Positions 23,286-33,326 are shown, numbered from the stretch's first letter. The stretch is 45,105 bases of DNA from Nymphaea colorata (GCF_008831285.2 NW_022205065.1:1-45105); one strand, 5' to 3'. Translations and numbers: made by a program. The notes: a model not told the origin generated them from the sequence alone.

Positions 23286-23431
23286 TTTTCGAACTTAAAC
23301 AACCTAAAATTAATAATCACTTATTATAAATCGAACCACCTCACGCCCCACCCCAACCGTCATCCATCCATGCCAGCATATCTTCGCCATCGACCATCCC
23401 ACAGGTAAATTTCTATTTTCGATTTATCTTC

Positions 23432-23452
23432 TTATAAGCTCTTAGCTTATAA
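23432..23452. promoter_or_regulatory. Perfect inverted repeat 11 bp before the kinase start
   Basis: TTATAAGC-TCTTA-GCTTATAA: 8-bp arms, 5-nt spacer. It lies in the divergent region between full-length G (minus) and the kinase (plus). Related TTATAA words sit just ahead of other starts here (27042, 33321, 35276), so this may be a core-promoter or start-site element. That role is inferred from position only. Confidence 0.4.
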
Positions 23453-23463
23453 TTTAGTTTTGA

Positions 23464-24957
23464 ATGTAGGGCGATAAGAAAGCCAATTACGAGTATCTGG
23501 ACGAGTATAAGATAATAAAAGTTCTGGGATCAGGCTATTCGGCTGAGTAATTATCGGTTGATGCTTAGGGTGAAGCTGGCAATTGACCTCTAGAACAAGT
23601 ACGTGGCAATCAAGCAGTACAAGCATGAAACTTCCACTCTCTAGACTCTCAAGGAGGAGCTCAGCGTCATGAAGGAACTGAACCACGAAAACATCATCAA
23701 GCTTATCAGCGTGAAGGAAAACGCAACCAATAAGAAACCCAACCAGCCCGCCGTCAGCTGCTTCGCCATCGTTCTAGAGTACGCTGGCGGAGGAGAGCTC
23801 TTCGACTTCATCGCAGAAACCGGCAAGTTCTCCGACAAAGTCACCAGGACCTTCTTCCACCAGATGATGAACGGCATCCACTACATGCACGACAAGGGCT
23901 ATGCCCACCGCGATATCAAACCCGAAAATCTACTCTTAGCCAACAACTACCTCCTCAAAATCGCAGACTTCGGCTTCTCCTGCCTCATTAGAGGGCGCGA
24001 TGGCACTGGAATCCTCCACACTCGGCTGGGAACTGACGGGTATATGGCCCCTAAATTGCCGCCAAGCACTACGATGGTCGCAAAACCGACATCTTCGCTG
24101 CCGGAGTCATCCTCTTCATCATGTTCGCAGGCAATCCGCCATTCGAGAAGGCAGTTCTCACCGATCCCTACTACAAGCTAATCAAAGATAAGCGTTTCGA
24201 TGTGTTCTGGAACGCTCACAGTCGCAAAAGGTCGATTGGCTTCTTCAGCGACTCCTTTAAGGACCTAATACAGAAATGCTGGCGTATGTTCCCAGCGAAA
24301 GACCAACCATCATATAGATTTCGAAGCATCCCTGGATCAAGGGCGACGTGTGCACCCACCACGAAATAATCGTATAATTCGACGAGAGGAAGAAGAAGAT
24401 GGACGCGCTACTGGAGAAGAGGAGGGTGGAGAAGGAACTGCAGAAGCAGAGAAGAACTACCAATATCCACAACCAGGGCTACAACACCCGAGACAACTAG
24501 GAAATAGAGGATAAGGAATTCATGAAGATCTACAACAAGGAGAAGCTGGGGCTGCGTAAGCTTCACAAGCTGGATGCCTTCTCACTCGATGATATCGTTG
24601 TAAGCGATGGCGAATATGCCTTCGTGGCGAGCACCCTCAAAGAATTCATCCTCACCACAAGCTCTTACTGTCATAGGACGAAAGCTAGGACATCACAACC
24701 GAATAAACCGAATAATGCAGTTGCAAATAGATAAAGGACACTGAGGAAGGCGTATAAATTATATTATCTAGATCCGAGTGCAATACCAATACACAGAAAA
24801 GCTTTAAAGCTAGACAATCTAATCCAACATCATCTTCAGCATTCTTTTCGGAGAGTTATAGGGAAAGTCGGTTCAGGTTCACTTCGATTTGTAATCGGGA
24901 AGTGCATTTTACTTCAAGAGGATAATCCGGAGTATCAGGAACAACTGTTTCCCTTGA
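23464..24957 (+). CDS. CAMK/SNF1-type serine/threonine protein kinase with KA1-like C-terminus
   Basis: Catalytic landmarks in order: glycine loop (VLGSGYSAEV), VAIK lysine, HRDIKPEN catalytic loop, DFGFS, MAP(E) at the activation-loop end, and a C-lobe ending in ERPTI..ISKHPW. The ATG at 23464 follows an in-frame UGA. A 22-nt intron (23547-23568) lies in the glycine loop and a 20-nt intron (24752-24771) near the end. After the second, the tail reads VQVHFDLQSGSAFYFKRIIR, which resembles the KA1 domain that binds membranes or autoinhibits AMPK/MARK kinases. Single missing bases near 24050 (MAPE) and 24282 (LIQKML) break the frame at otherwise conserved motifs and look like consensus errors. 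A further break lies near 24650. Substrate unknown; ciliates have many such kinases. Confidence 0.85.
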
Positions 24958-24984
24958 TGGTCGGTTATATATTAATTGATTATT

Positions 24985-25002
24985 TTAATTAATATTAATT
25001 AA
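24985..25002. promoter_or_regulatory. Perfect 18-bp A/T palindrome ahead of eL36
   Basis: TTAATTAATATTAATTAA ends one base before the eL36 ATG, inside the 46-bp gap after the kinase stop. The gap is far more AT-rich than the flanking genes, so the palindrome probably lies in the core promoter or 5' leader. It could also arise by chance in such composition. Confidence 0.35.
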
Positions 25003-25003
25003 T

Positions 25004-25348
25004 ATGGTCAAATCGCATCCCGCGGTGATTGCCATCGGCCAAAACAAGGGCCACGCCATCACAAAGTTCAAGGCTGCCGGCAAGCAGTCCAAGAGCGCAC
25101 GTCCCTCCGCCAGGAAGGGCAAGCTCGGCAAGAGAGTCAAGCTCATTAGACAGGTCATCGGCGAGGTCGGCGGCGTCTCCACCTACGAGAAGAGAGTCAT
25201 CGAGTTCCTCAAGGCCGGCAGCGTCAAGGACACCAAACGCGCCTTGAAGCTCTCCAAGAAAGCCTTGGGCACCCACAGAAGAGCTAAGCTAAAAAGAGAG
25301 TCACTCATGAACCTCCTCAGAGCCCAGCAAGCCAAGGCCAAGAAATGA
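25004..25348 (+). CDS. RPL36: Large-subunit ribosomal protein eL36
   Basis: Intron-free, 114 aa, against about 105 in animals. It starts MVKSHPAVIAIGQNKGHAIT and carries the family landmarks: the G-x-NKGH motif, the central VIGEVGGVSTYEKRVIEFLK segment, RALKLSKKALGTHRRAK, and a basic tail (QQAKAKK) before UGA. eL36 sits at the edge of the 60S subunit and binds 28S rRNA. It contains no UAA or UAG codons, as expected for a highly expressed gene avoiding reassigned codons. It faces the next gene tail to tail with only 38 bp between stops. Confidence 0.95.
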   Translation: MVKSHPAVIAIGQNKGHAITKFKAAGKQSKSARPSARKGKLGKRVKLIRQVIGEVGGVSTYEKRVIEFLKAGSVKDTKRALKLSKKALGTHRRAKLKRESLMNLLRAQQAKAKK

Positions 25349-25386
25349 TTCTATTTAAACTCAGAATTATCAACTATGTCCTCCTA

Positions 25387-26004
25387 TCACGCCTGCATAC
25401 TCCCACGGAAACTGTTTATAATGTGGTGCCGCTATGAACGAAAAAGGTCTATCCTGGCAGTGTTCTACATGGCCTTGCTGCAGTTGAACCGAGTTCGGTA
25501 CTTCAGTCTGGGGATTATCTTTTGGTGCGTTTCCACGTTTTAGTCGAAAAGCTGTGCGTTCCTTCTCTGAAGTTCCCTATGGTACTTCTCGTTCTAAGCC
25601 AGCTTCTCTGCATTTTTGAGCAGCAATTTCAGGAGCTGCTGGTCTCCCGACCTCTTTTTCCGCTGCGGAAAGCCGTACCTCGATACGACGAAGCCGTCCT
25701 ACTCGTTTTATTCATGCCTGCTCATGCAATTTTGGAAGCATTTCTGAGTCTACTGGCAGCTGGACGACCTGGCCCCCGCGAAGGATTGGGAGGAGGTGCG
25801 CGTGAATGAGCTTTCCAGTTAGTTTGGGGCGTTTTTGCGGAGGGCCAAAGATTGCTCGTGGTGGATTGGATCCAAATTTTTGGCTTATCTCTTGGAGAAA
25901 GGCGAGTGTTTTTGGTAGAGGAAGCTTACGTTGTACTTGGAGATGCCTGCAAGGCTGTTCTCTTGCCTGCAGGTCGCAGAATTGGGCTATATTACTTTGC
26001 TCAT
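25387..26004 (-). CDS. Basic coiled-coil protein of unknown function
   Basis: A clean 206-codon frame with no break, UAR as sense, UGA stop. The second half is predicted helical and charged (LLKLLLKNAEKLA, NEKYHRELQRRNAQLFD); the first half is Ser-rich. A stretch FVVSRYGFPQRKKRSGDQQ is superficially like the end of a heat-shock-factor domain, but the HSF recognition helix is not visible. No signal peptide or membrane segment. It shares a 272-bp divergent region with the NC2-beta gene. Confidence 0.55.
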
Positions 26005-26276
26005 TTACAATAAATCAGCTTCAATAGATTGGACACTCCCAAAAAACCACATATATCTGTTCACTCTGCTTCACCCTACAAGTTTTCACGCAGATGATCC
26101 AAGTTTGGTTTGTGTTCTTCTATGGATATAATGGTATATTTTGATGTGAGTTTATTATTTCGAGCATCGGCAAAATAAAAGGAGAAATATTTGCGGTATG
26201 TTGACGGTGAGTGACTTTCGAGAGCTGTACTATAAAGGCTAGCCACATAATAAAATGGTAAATTTGAAGGTGAAAA

Positions 26277-26798
26277 ATGGAGGGAGAACAATTACCCAAG
26301 GCCACGATGAACAGCTTCGTCAAGCAGCACACCACGCATCATTACAATCCTGACTTCATCACAAAACTGCTCGGAGTCTCCAAAGGTAACAAACCCCCCA
26401 TCTAGATTTCGTCGTCAGATTGTCAGACAGGGCCAACGAGATGTGCGAACAGGCCAACAAAAAACCATCAGCGCAGAACACCTTGAAGCCGCCCTCATCG
26501 TATCATCCGCACAATGTAGGATCTTGGCCTCAACCAGCATACAGCCAAGCTGAAGGAACTGGGCAGCAACATCAAGTAGATGAACCAGTTGAAACGGGAA
26601 GCCAGTCAGCGTCTGGAGGAGAGCATTTAGAAGGAGCTGCGCGAGGAGAGGGAGCGTCGGATGCAGGAGGAGCCTGAGCGGAAGGCGGTGGTGTTGAGAG
26701 AGAAGTTCGGCGACATATAGGCTGTCAACTTAGACAAGGAAGAGTTTGATTATGAAAATTTAATCGACGTCGAGGACGACTAAGAACCGCCCAAATGA
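26277..26798 (+). CDS. Negative cofactor 2 subunit beta (DR1/NC2-beta-like)
   Basis: Histone-fold protein of about 167 aa, near the length of human DR1 (176). It reads LPKATMNSFVKQ, then KLLGVSKDFVVRLSDRANEM-CEQANKKTISAEHLEAAL, which matches the order and spacing of the H2B-like fold of DR1. A C-terminal coiled/acidic part follows (REERERRMQEEPERK, ENLIDVEDD). With NC2-alpha it binds TBP on promoters and blocks TFIIA/TFIIB. A 20-nt intron is at 26396-26415. Two one-base deficits, in the A-run near 26463 and near 26513, break the frame; correcting both gives 168 codons. Confidence 0.75.
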
Positions 26799-27048
26799 TC
26801 ATTTCCGTCCATTATATCATACCACCTTTCCCAACATAGATACGCACGACATATCCAATAACGATTACTAGATCATTCATACCTGCAAAAGCAAAAACTA
26901 TGATTTTTCGAGTTTTTTTGATGTTTTTTTTATTATATGATTAGATTTGCGAGGGATGTCTCATTCTTATTAGATGGGTTGATAATTGGCTATTGTTTAT
27001 GATTTGCCTAACTCAAATTAATTTTAATTGTGCATTTATCCTTATAAG

Positions 27049-27911
27049 ATGTTCCCTTCCAGAAGATATTACCCTCCTCATTCGCACATTCTCACGACCC
27101 ATGCTTGGCTACGCCAAAAGGAAACAAATAGAAAAACCTGGCTCCAAGTTCGCAGGATTTTTCATCGGTCTCGGCAGGAAGTCACAACTGCTCGAGTATT
27201 GGATCAATCACAGGATACTAAAAACTGCCAAAAATAGGCAGATGGCTGAACTTAAGGATGAGATTCTGCTTGAGAAAGGCATTGAGTCATTCTATGAGAT
27301 ACTCTTCTACCTGATCGTACTCGGGCTTCCCTTCTATGAGCTGTACAAGAGCTCAATCGCCGCTCAAAAGAAGTAGGAAACGTTGCAGAGGAGGCTATCG
27401 ACGCTGGAGAAGAAGATGGAAAGCATAAATAATAAGATTGGCAAAATCGTAGAGTACTCAAGGTCAGAAACAAATAGGATAAGGAAAGAGCGAAAAAACA
27501 AGTGGCTCAGTACGAGAAGATAGTGGGTTTGAAATAGAGGAAGGAGCTAAACTCACGCATGAATATAATGACGGAAACCACCCAGTCAATGGAAAGCGAT
27601 TCCCTGACGTAGAAGATAGAGGAGATGTTCGAAAACGCCATCGAAGTGGTGGCAGATTAGTTTGAGGACAGCCTAGACGAGCTATAGTTCTCCGCTGCAG
27701 ATAACGCATCACTGCCGATAGCTAAATCAGTATCGATAACCCTGAAGCGGCAGACGCATAAATTGAGAGCATATAAGTGGATGGAGAGCAAGGATCCACC
27801 GATCTGCAATAGGAAATAGGAATTGAGGTGGATACCACTGCGTAAGTGGGTGTTGATGATTCAGTTGAAGTCTAAGTGGATATCGATGACTCTCCGTCCA
27901 TTTCAGAGTGA
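27049..27911 (+). CDS. OPA3-like mitochondrial membrane protein with acidic extension
   Basis: The ATG at 27049 is preceded by CTTATAAG. One base seems missing at about 27056; with it the N-terminus reads MFPLPEDITLLIRTFSRPML, aligning with the FPMAKLLYLGIRQVSKPLA start of OPA3 as I recall it. Next come KPGSKFAGFF, a charged middle, ELKDEILLEKGIESFYEILF with a hydrophobic segment LIVLGLPFYELY, and a coiled coil (LQRRLSTLEKKMESI). OPA3 proteins sit in mitochondrial membranes and affect their shape. After about residue 150 a long acidic C-terminal extension (DSVEV, DIDDSPSISE) is unlike animal OPA3. Frame shifts near 27465 and 27735 join these parts. Confidence 0.55.
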
Positions 27912-28042
27912 TCTTGTATAAATTAATTTTGCGCCTGAAGTTATGTTGCCCAACTTAAGCTACTTTAATTAACGATGGATGATAAGCTATAAGTAAAAGT
28001 AAAAAAAGGATATATAAATCACCGTCTCGATAGTAGGAAATT

Positions 28043-28790
28043 TCACATCTTGGTCAATACATCCTAAATGTATTTCTCCTTCACACTGTACTCTTCACGG
28101 GCCGTCTAGCATCTCTTTATCCACACCGTAGCCAGCTTCCCTAATTTGGTCTGGGAATTTTTGATGAAGTATTCATCAGTAAAGGCCAGGAAAAGGTGGC
28201 GCATGCCGTAATTCAACGTCAGGAAGTTGACCAGCTCAGGCTACGTCTTGTAGTCCTCTTTGAGGGCTATGACAGCTCTGAAATATTCGGGCTCATTGGC
28301 ACGAATCCATTCCTAAAAGGCAGAGAGGATCTCCTTGGCCTGCTTGGAAAGTTGGCTTTCCTATTTTTTCTTTGTTTTTGGGGCTCCACCTCTTATTGGG
28401 AGCTGTTAGAACTATATTTGGTCCTGTTGTCCTCATCGATGGATGGCTGAGGGCGAAGAGTGATGCGATCGGTGAGTCTGAGGGTTTCCCGACCAATTTT
28501 CACAATAGTAACTTTGGTTAACTCCCACAACGACTTTGGCAGTAGTAGTTTTCGATCAGAGGACATCATTATGCTTGGGTCCGTCCGCAGGGAGACGTTC
28601 CAAATGTGCTTCTGAACGAATATTCACGGGTTGTCCGTGTAGTGTGATTGTCCTTTAGGAGGTGCAGGGCGGCAGAGGAGAGAGGAAGCTTGACTTCATA
28701 TTTATTATGGGAACCGAAATCGGCCGGAAAAATTTGCAGCACATCTATGTAGATAAAACGTAGAATGATAACTTTGTAGAATAAAATCAA
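28043..28790 (-). CDS. Protein of unknown function with a conserved-looking C-terminal helical domain
   Basis: UGA stop at 28043-28045. The C-terminal 100 residues form a good helical domain (ILSAFEEWIRANEPEYFRAV, then LNYGMRHLFLAFTDEYF). The middle (SLWELTKVTIVKIGRETLRL) is also well formed. The N-terminal part (KYEVKLPLSSAALHLLKDN) is in another frame, with a change near 28630 and another in an A-run near 28365. I do not recognise the family. It lies downstream of the phosphatase gene on the same strand with a 34-bp gap. Confidence 0.55.
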
Positions 28791-28824
28791 ATGTGCATCA
28801 TTTTCTCCAACCGAAGGACCAAAC

Positions 28825-29902
28825 TCACTACAGGTAGAGCTACTCCACTAAACGCTACACAGAACCTTGAAACTCCAGTACCGGTTCAGCTTGAACAACT
28901 TGCGGTTCTCTCACGGATGTCATCACTGCCCAACAAAAGATGCAGGTAGTTTTCAAGTGCACGCAACTCGTAGTCGTGCTTGCCCTTGAAGTAGGGAAGA
29001 ATAGGAATGCCGTTGTCCAGCTGGAAGGCGTAGGAGTAGGCTGCGTTGTCCACCAGGAGCACGTCCTTCATGGGGCGGCCCAGGATGCGCAGGTCCTTCA
29101 CGAAGTAGCCCTCGTTGGAAATGAAGCAGTGCTAGCGATAGAGTCTGTGCTGGATTAGGTCGCCCTCAGGGTCCAGAAAGTTCAAGATCTAGTTGGCGTA
29201 GCAGGAGTGGCTCGCCGTAAAGATCATCACCTCGTACTTGCCCTTCAGACTCTTCAGTAGCTCCACCGCCCCGGCCTAATGTTGATCCCCGCCTCCGCAA
29301 GCTCGCCAGTGGGGAATTTGATGGTGATTTTGAGGTCATGCTCCTGCTGGACGTTCTCGTTGCAGTGGATGAGTGTTTCGTCGAGGTCGAAGACGATGGT
29401 CTTCTTGTTTTCGCAGCCCTGCTTGCGTTCGAGGGAGAGGATTTTGGATTTGATCTGCTACTTTGGTGGCATTTTTGAATTTTCGAGCGTTTTGAGGATC
29501 TGCAGACTCTGAGTCAGGTGCTACCGCGCCGACGATTGGGGATCCCGGTAGTTTTTGACCACCTCGGAGACGTAGTAGGTGGGACTGCGCGGAGAATAGG
29601 GGTTCAGAAAGGCCTCCTGGATTGAGTAGTTCTATGGGACTTGTATGACCATGCCCTTGAGGGAGTCCTTGCGGTACTTGGGATTGGTTCCCTGGGCGCG
29701 TGCACTTCCTCCTCGTGCTGGGAGAGTTTGCGGATCTGGGCTTTTCTTTGCTGCATGAGGAGTTGTTTGCGGGCTGTGCGCCTGCTCTGGGAGAATATCT
29801 TGATGGACTGCAGCTTGCGCTCGATGTTTCGATCTTCTTGAGGGCGGAGGAGACCTCAGCGGCATCGGTGACGACGGGCGGCGCTTCGTACTCGATATCC
29901 AT
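28825..29902 (-). CDS. FCP1/SCP-like (NIF-type) HAD phosphatase
   Basis: The catalytic signature KKTIVFDLDETLIHCNE contains DLDET: the first Asp is the nucleophile and the second the acid/base. Further family blocks follow: RPGAVELLK, YEVMIFTASHSCYAN, HRLYR-x-HC, GYFVKDLRILGRPMKDVLLV and DNAAYSYAFQLDNGIPI, with the conserved DN. Such enzymes dephosphorylate Ser in the RNA polymerase II tail (SCP/FCP1) or membrane-biogenesis proteins (Dullard). The first 150 residues are a non-catalytic Gln/Arg-rich region (ARKQLLMQQRKAQIRKL) with two frame shifts. The end reads RLVEELYLE-UGA after a break near 28880. No transmembrane helix is visible, which favours an SCP/FCP1-like soluble enzyme over Dullard. 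Confidence 0.85.
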
Positions 29903-30080
29903 CTATTAATATTATATCGCTAGTTCTTGTATTTGAATATCGGTCGTACTGGTAATAGTTTATACAACCGATCGAGCCATTCCCAGCAGCGCCTCTTTAA
30001 TAAAATCGTCCGCTCAGTCACTTGCAGTTGTATTTTGCAGCGGGAGGGTATGGAGGGATTTTGATTATAAGTATGATGAA

Positions 30081-30380
30081 TCAATCGGTCTTGAGGTGGC
30101 TGAGGCGGTACTGTCCGTTCTGCTAAACCTAAAACCGGAGATTCTTGATGCACTCCTTGCGGTCCCTGAGCACTTCGAAGCAGTCGATGTAGTACTTCTG
30201 AGCGGCGCAGTTGAGGTTGATGCAGTTGCTTTCTTGTTCGGGAGTGCGGATGGTGACGCGCTGGCAGTGCGCTCTGATCTGCTCCATGGTGTAGCCGAGC
30301 GAGGAGTCTTTGACGCCCTCCAGCTACTTGTCCACCTTGTAACCGCGGAACCGGCGATGGTAGTTTTATTCCACCGGCAT
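30081..30380 (-). CDS. Small Cys-containing protein of unknown function (99 aa)
   Basis: A clean 300-nt frame, MPVE.NYHRRFRGYK to HLKTD-UGA. Five Cys: one in MEQIRAHC, then C-x4-C-x8-C-x9-C (NCINLNCAAQKYYIDCFEV, RDRKEC). The spacing recalls small mitochondrial intermembrane-space or respiratory-chain assembly proteins, but the canonical twin CX9C is not met. No signal peptide. It lies 178 bp beyond the phosphatase start, same strand. Confidence 0.6.
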
Positions 30381-30770
30381 TACCACTTACTACAATTAAA
30401 ATATAAGATATCTATCCACCCTGAACGCCACAACAATTGTTCAATCAAAGTCATATCTCATCGTAACCAACTCCTTCCATCATCTTAGAAAGTGACGAAA
30501 AGGGTCAAATGATAAGTAAGGCGTAAGGGATTGCGTTGAAATCAGCATTTTATGTAGATTAATTTCTTATTGGGGATTGGGGTATTGTAAATCTCTTGGT
30601 GGATGTGTCTGTATATTTGAAAATTTAATATGCTAATGGTTAATAAATAAATTAAAAGAGCAATGGGGCGGGTGCGTAGGTGTGGGTTTACCTAAAAGAG
30701 GGAATAATTTCCGTGTCCAATTATTATTTTAATTTAATGATATAATTTTCGTGCGATTATAAATCATACA
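30381..30770. other. Divergent intergenic region
   Basis: 390 bp between a minus-strand start at 30380 and a plus-strand start at 30771. AT-rich, no convincing frame. It should hold both promoters; a TTATAA-like word (GATTATAAATC, 30756-30766) lies just ahead of the plus-strand start. Confidence 0.45.
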
Positions 30771-31501
30771 ATGTTGTAAAACTCCACTTCCCTTTGCCAG
30801 GCCTAGCACACGCCCCACCGCCTGCACTCCGCCTCCAACCTCCTCCTCTTCCACGCTCTCTGCAAGGAAGTCGAGGAGCACAAACTCTCCCTCTCCAGGG
30901 CACTCACCATCAACCACTTCCTCGTCCATCAGGCCTCCTCCCTCGCCCCCACCCCCACTCCCGCCGCCGACCACTGGCTCAACGACCACCCCGCCGCCCT
31001 TATACCGTCAAAGTGGAGGATTGCGAGGAACAGCCCTCCCAAAGAGTTGAAATTAGAGTCAGAAAACAAACCAAAAAAAGCAGACTCGAGGACGGAGAGG
31101 AGGAAAGCCATGATAAAAATGAAACCAAGAACATCCCCAAAAATTACGGTAAGGCGATCCTGAGTTTCATCCAAAAGAACATCCAGAAATACCTGGGTAT
31201 CTTGAAGCCGATTCTTCAGCGGGGAAAGCTAACCATCAACGACCTGCTGCTGCACATAAAGAAGCACAAGAAGGAGGTGAACTCGATCAACTACCTCAAG
31301 GAGATGTGGGGATACCAGGACCGGCACAATCCCATCCTCAAGTGCATCCGCATCCTCTCCTACGTGTTCATGCGCAAGCACTGCCTCTCCTACATCTTCA
31401 ACTCGCGAGTCAAGAACTACTCCACCCACATCAAGTACCGCACGAGGATCATCGAGGGCATCGAGCATCCCTAGGAGTTCACCTGCATCAAGCAGTTCTG
31501 A
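30771..31501 (+). CDS. Protein of unknown function with a ciliate-type C-terminal helical domain
   Basis: Starts at ATG 30771 and ends IKQF-UGA. The N-terminal part is helical with a Pro-rich linker (SSLAPTPTPAADHWLNDHP). One frame change near 31002 leads into a basic linker (RVRKQTKKSRLEDGEEE) and then a long helical domain: NYGKAILSFIQKN, HIKKHKKEVNSINYLKEMW, ILKCIRILSYVFMRKHCLSY, YIFNSRVKNYSTHIKYRTRI. Domains of this general look are common in ciliate proteins but have no assigned function that I know of. No catalytic residues can be named. Confidence 0.6.
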
Positions 31502-31799
31502 TGGCTTTGTCTTATATCTCTTGAAGCTTGTGGGAGGCAGTTATCTTTTTGGTGGACTTTTTATCCCCATTGCATTCTGTTATTATTTTATATCAGGAAA
31601 ATAGGATCCACGACCAGTATTGATGCCGATGGCTCATCCCAAACTGTTCTATTGTATTTGGTGACGGGAAGGGTTTATGGTTGACTCTAACCTGATGAAT
31701 AGCTTATTATCGATGATTATAGATTTGGCGAAGGATAGGAGGCGTTTTGATGGTAAATCAGTAAGGAGAGCATCTGGTGAGTGGAATGAGTAAAAACAA

Positions 31800-32238
31800 T
31801 CACTTGGCCTTGAAGGCGTTTTTGTAGAAAGCTTCAAATTTGACTCCGAAGGGCGTCCACTTGTTCTCACTGAGGTCTACTTTTTCAGCCATCTGCAGCA
31901 AGGCTTTGCATTTATCCACCAGTCCTTCCTTGTTGGGACCAGTCTGGCGGATGACTTCGTCGCCGTTGAGGCAAAACACGAACTAAGGCTCGGCCTTCAC
32001 CAGGTAGTGCCGTGCTATCTTGGGCGCAACATCGCTATCGACCTTGACGATTTCGATCTGGTTGAAGCTGGAGGCCAGTTCGTTGATGTGCTCATCGGTG
32101 ATTTTGCAGTAGGGATTCCACTTGCAGTGAAGTATACGATGAGGTAGGGATATCGGTTGCTGGCAGGTAGTGGTTGAGGTGGTCGAGCTCGGTGAACTGC
32201 TTTATCGTGCTGAAACGGCTCACGAGTGCCCGCAGCAT
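31800..32238 (-). CDS. Thioredoxin-like protein, probably mitochondrial, with an N-P-Y-C site
   Basis: About 145 aa. The N-terminus MLRALVSRFSTIK is Arg/Ser-rich and amphipathic, like a mitochondrial presequence. A thioredoxin fold follows: YPYLIVYFTA, then KWNPYCKITDEHINELASSF, VKVDSDVAPKIARHYLVKAE with cis-Pro (EPQFVFCLNGDEV), and a C-terminal helix. At the usual WCGPC site the sequence is W-N-P-Y-C, so the first redox Cys is absent and the second kept. That excludes classical dithiol-disulfide exchange and suggests a monothiol or structural role. One base is missing near 32130, immediately before the active site, so this motif should be confirmed from reads. Confidence 0.7.
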
Positions 32239-32291
32239 GTGTGGATATTATTATAGAGGTGGGTAAAGCGAAAAAAGATGAAATGACTGAA

Positions 32292-33183
32292 TCAAATGAC
32301 GCCCTATCGCATCTACCGGTACAACTGGCGAAACTTGTTTAGCAGGTCGCTGCCCTTCTTGGTGACTGCTGCTGCCCGCTCCCTCAGCTCCTCTATCTCC
32401 ACATTGTTGTACTTTTGCTCCGCTTGAGCTATTGAGTAATGATGACGGGTATCCTTCAAAAGCACACATAGCCTCTCTCGGTATCCTCGTGGTCGTGGCT
32501 CTCCTCAAGCACCTTGGTGATGATGGATTCGATGAGGTTTTTATCGAAGATGACGATGCTGATGGGCTGTTCAGATACTGCAGTCTCTGAAACTATCTTT
32601 TCCTCTTCGTAGGTGTTGTCCTTTTCCAGAAGAGCTGGAAGTTGACGCCGAGAAAGTTGCTGATGTAGCGGTATGCCAGGTTCTCAGGGATATCGGTGTG
32701 TTTTATGCACGACTATTTGCTCTCCTCTTCGATGATCTCCTTCCAAAACTAGCTGAAAGCGTTCATGGCATCGTTTTTTAGCAGAATCTGCGCGATTGGC
32801 TTGGTGGTTTTTCCTCCGTTCTCGATGACCGATCGAAGTCCCTTCACCAGCAATCCTTTGATGAAGTTGCTTCCGAACATGAAGTCCTAACTGCAAATCT
32901 TGGTCTTCATCTTCTCGATTATTATCCTTTTCTGATGCTCCTCGCAGTGGAAGATGAACTCCAGAACTGCAAAAGTCACCATCTAAAAGAACGAGTAGTT
33001 GTAGAGGACTATCGAATTTTTGAATGCGGTGTTGAGAGATTCCGGCAACTATTTGGGAATATCGGAATAGTAGATGGACTAAACTTCATACTTGGGCGTC
33101 TACTCTCCGTAGGAGACTCTTTTATACTCTCGCAGGATCTCCTCTTCGAGCTTAGTCAAGCTTAAACTTTTGTTCACAGACAT
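32292..33183 (-). CDS. Otubain-like (OTU, C65 type) protein, probably lacking the catalytic Cys
   Basis: About 297 aa, starting MSVNKSLSLTKLEEEIL. The layout follows otubain: N-terminal helix, a YSFFQMVTFAVLEF block where otubains have N-C-F-Y-R-A-F-x-F-x-H-L-E, a helical middle, DIPENLAYRYISNFLGV, a strand, and a C-terminal CFLKDTRHHYSI block matching the G-H-Y-D-I His loop. Otubains remove ubiquitin (OTUB1 prefers K48 chains). Here Ser stands at the nucleophile position and the DG of DGNC is missing, while the His is retained. Frame shifts lie near 32640 and 32459. The C-terminal tail (KKGSDLLNKFRQLYR) is an added coiled coil. The family call comes from remembered motifs, so it is tentative. 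Confidence 0.45.
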
Positions 33184-33326
33184 TTAATAATAACAAGGAG
33201 AAAATTAATTAATGCAGGCTTGAAGCTCGTATTCAGGATATTTAATCGGACGGATAACGAAGGGTTGTCCCATTTTTGATCCTTATAGTTATCAGTATCA
33301 ACCGTGATATCATTACCTTTTTATAA

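Noticed and set aside
25387-26004. Heat-shock transcription factor
   Set aside because: Only a short RYGFPQRKKR-like piece recalls the HSF domain end; the recognition helix and the preceding winged-helix core are not present in any frame.
30081-30380. Twin CX9C mitochondrial import substrate
   Set aside because: Only one CX9C spacing is present; the other pairs are CX4C and CX8C.
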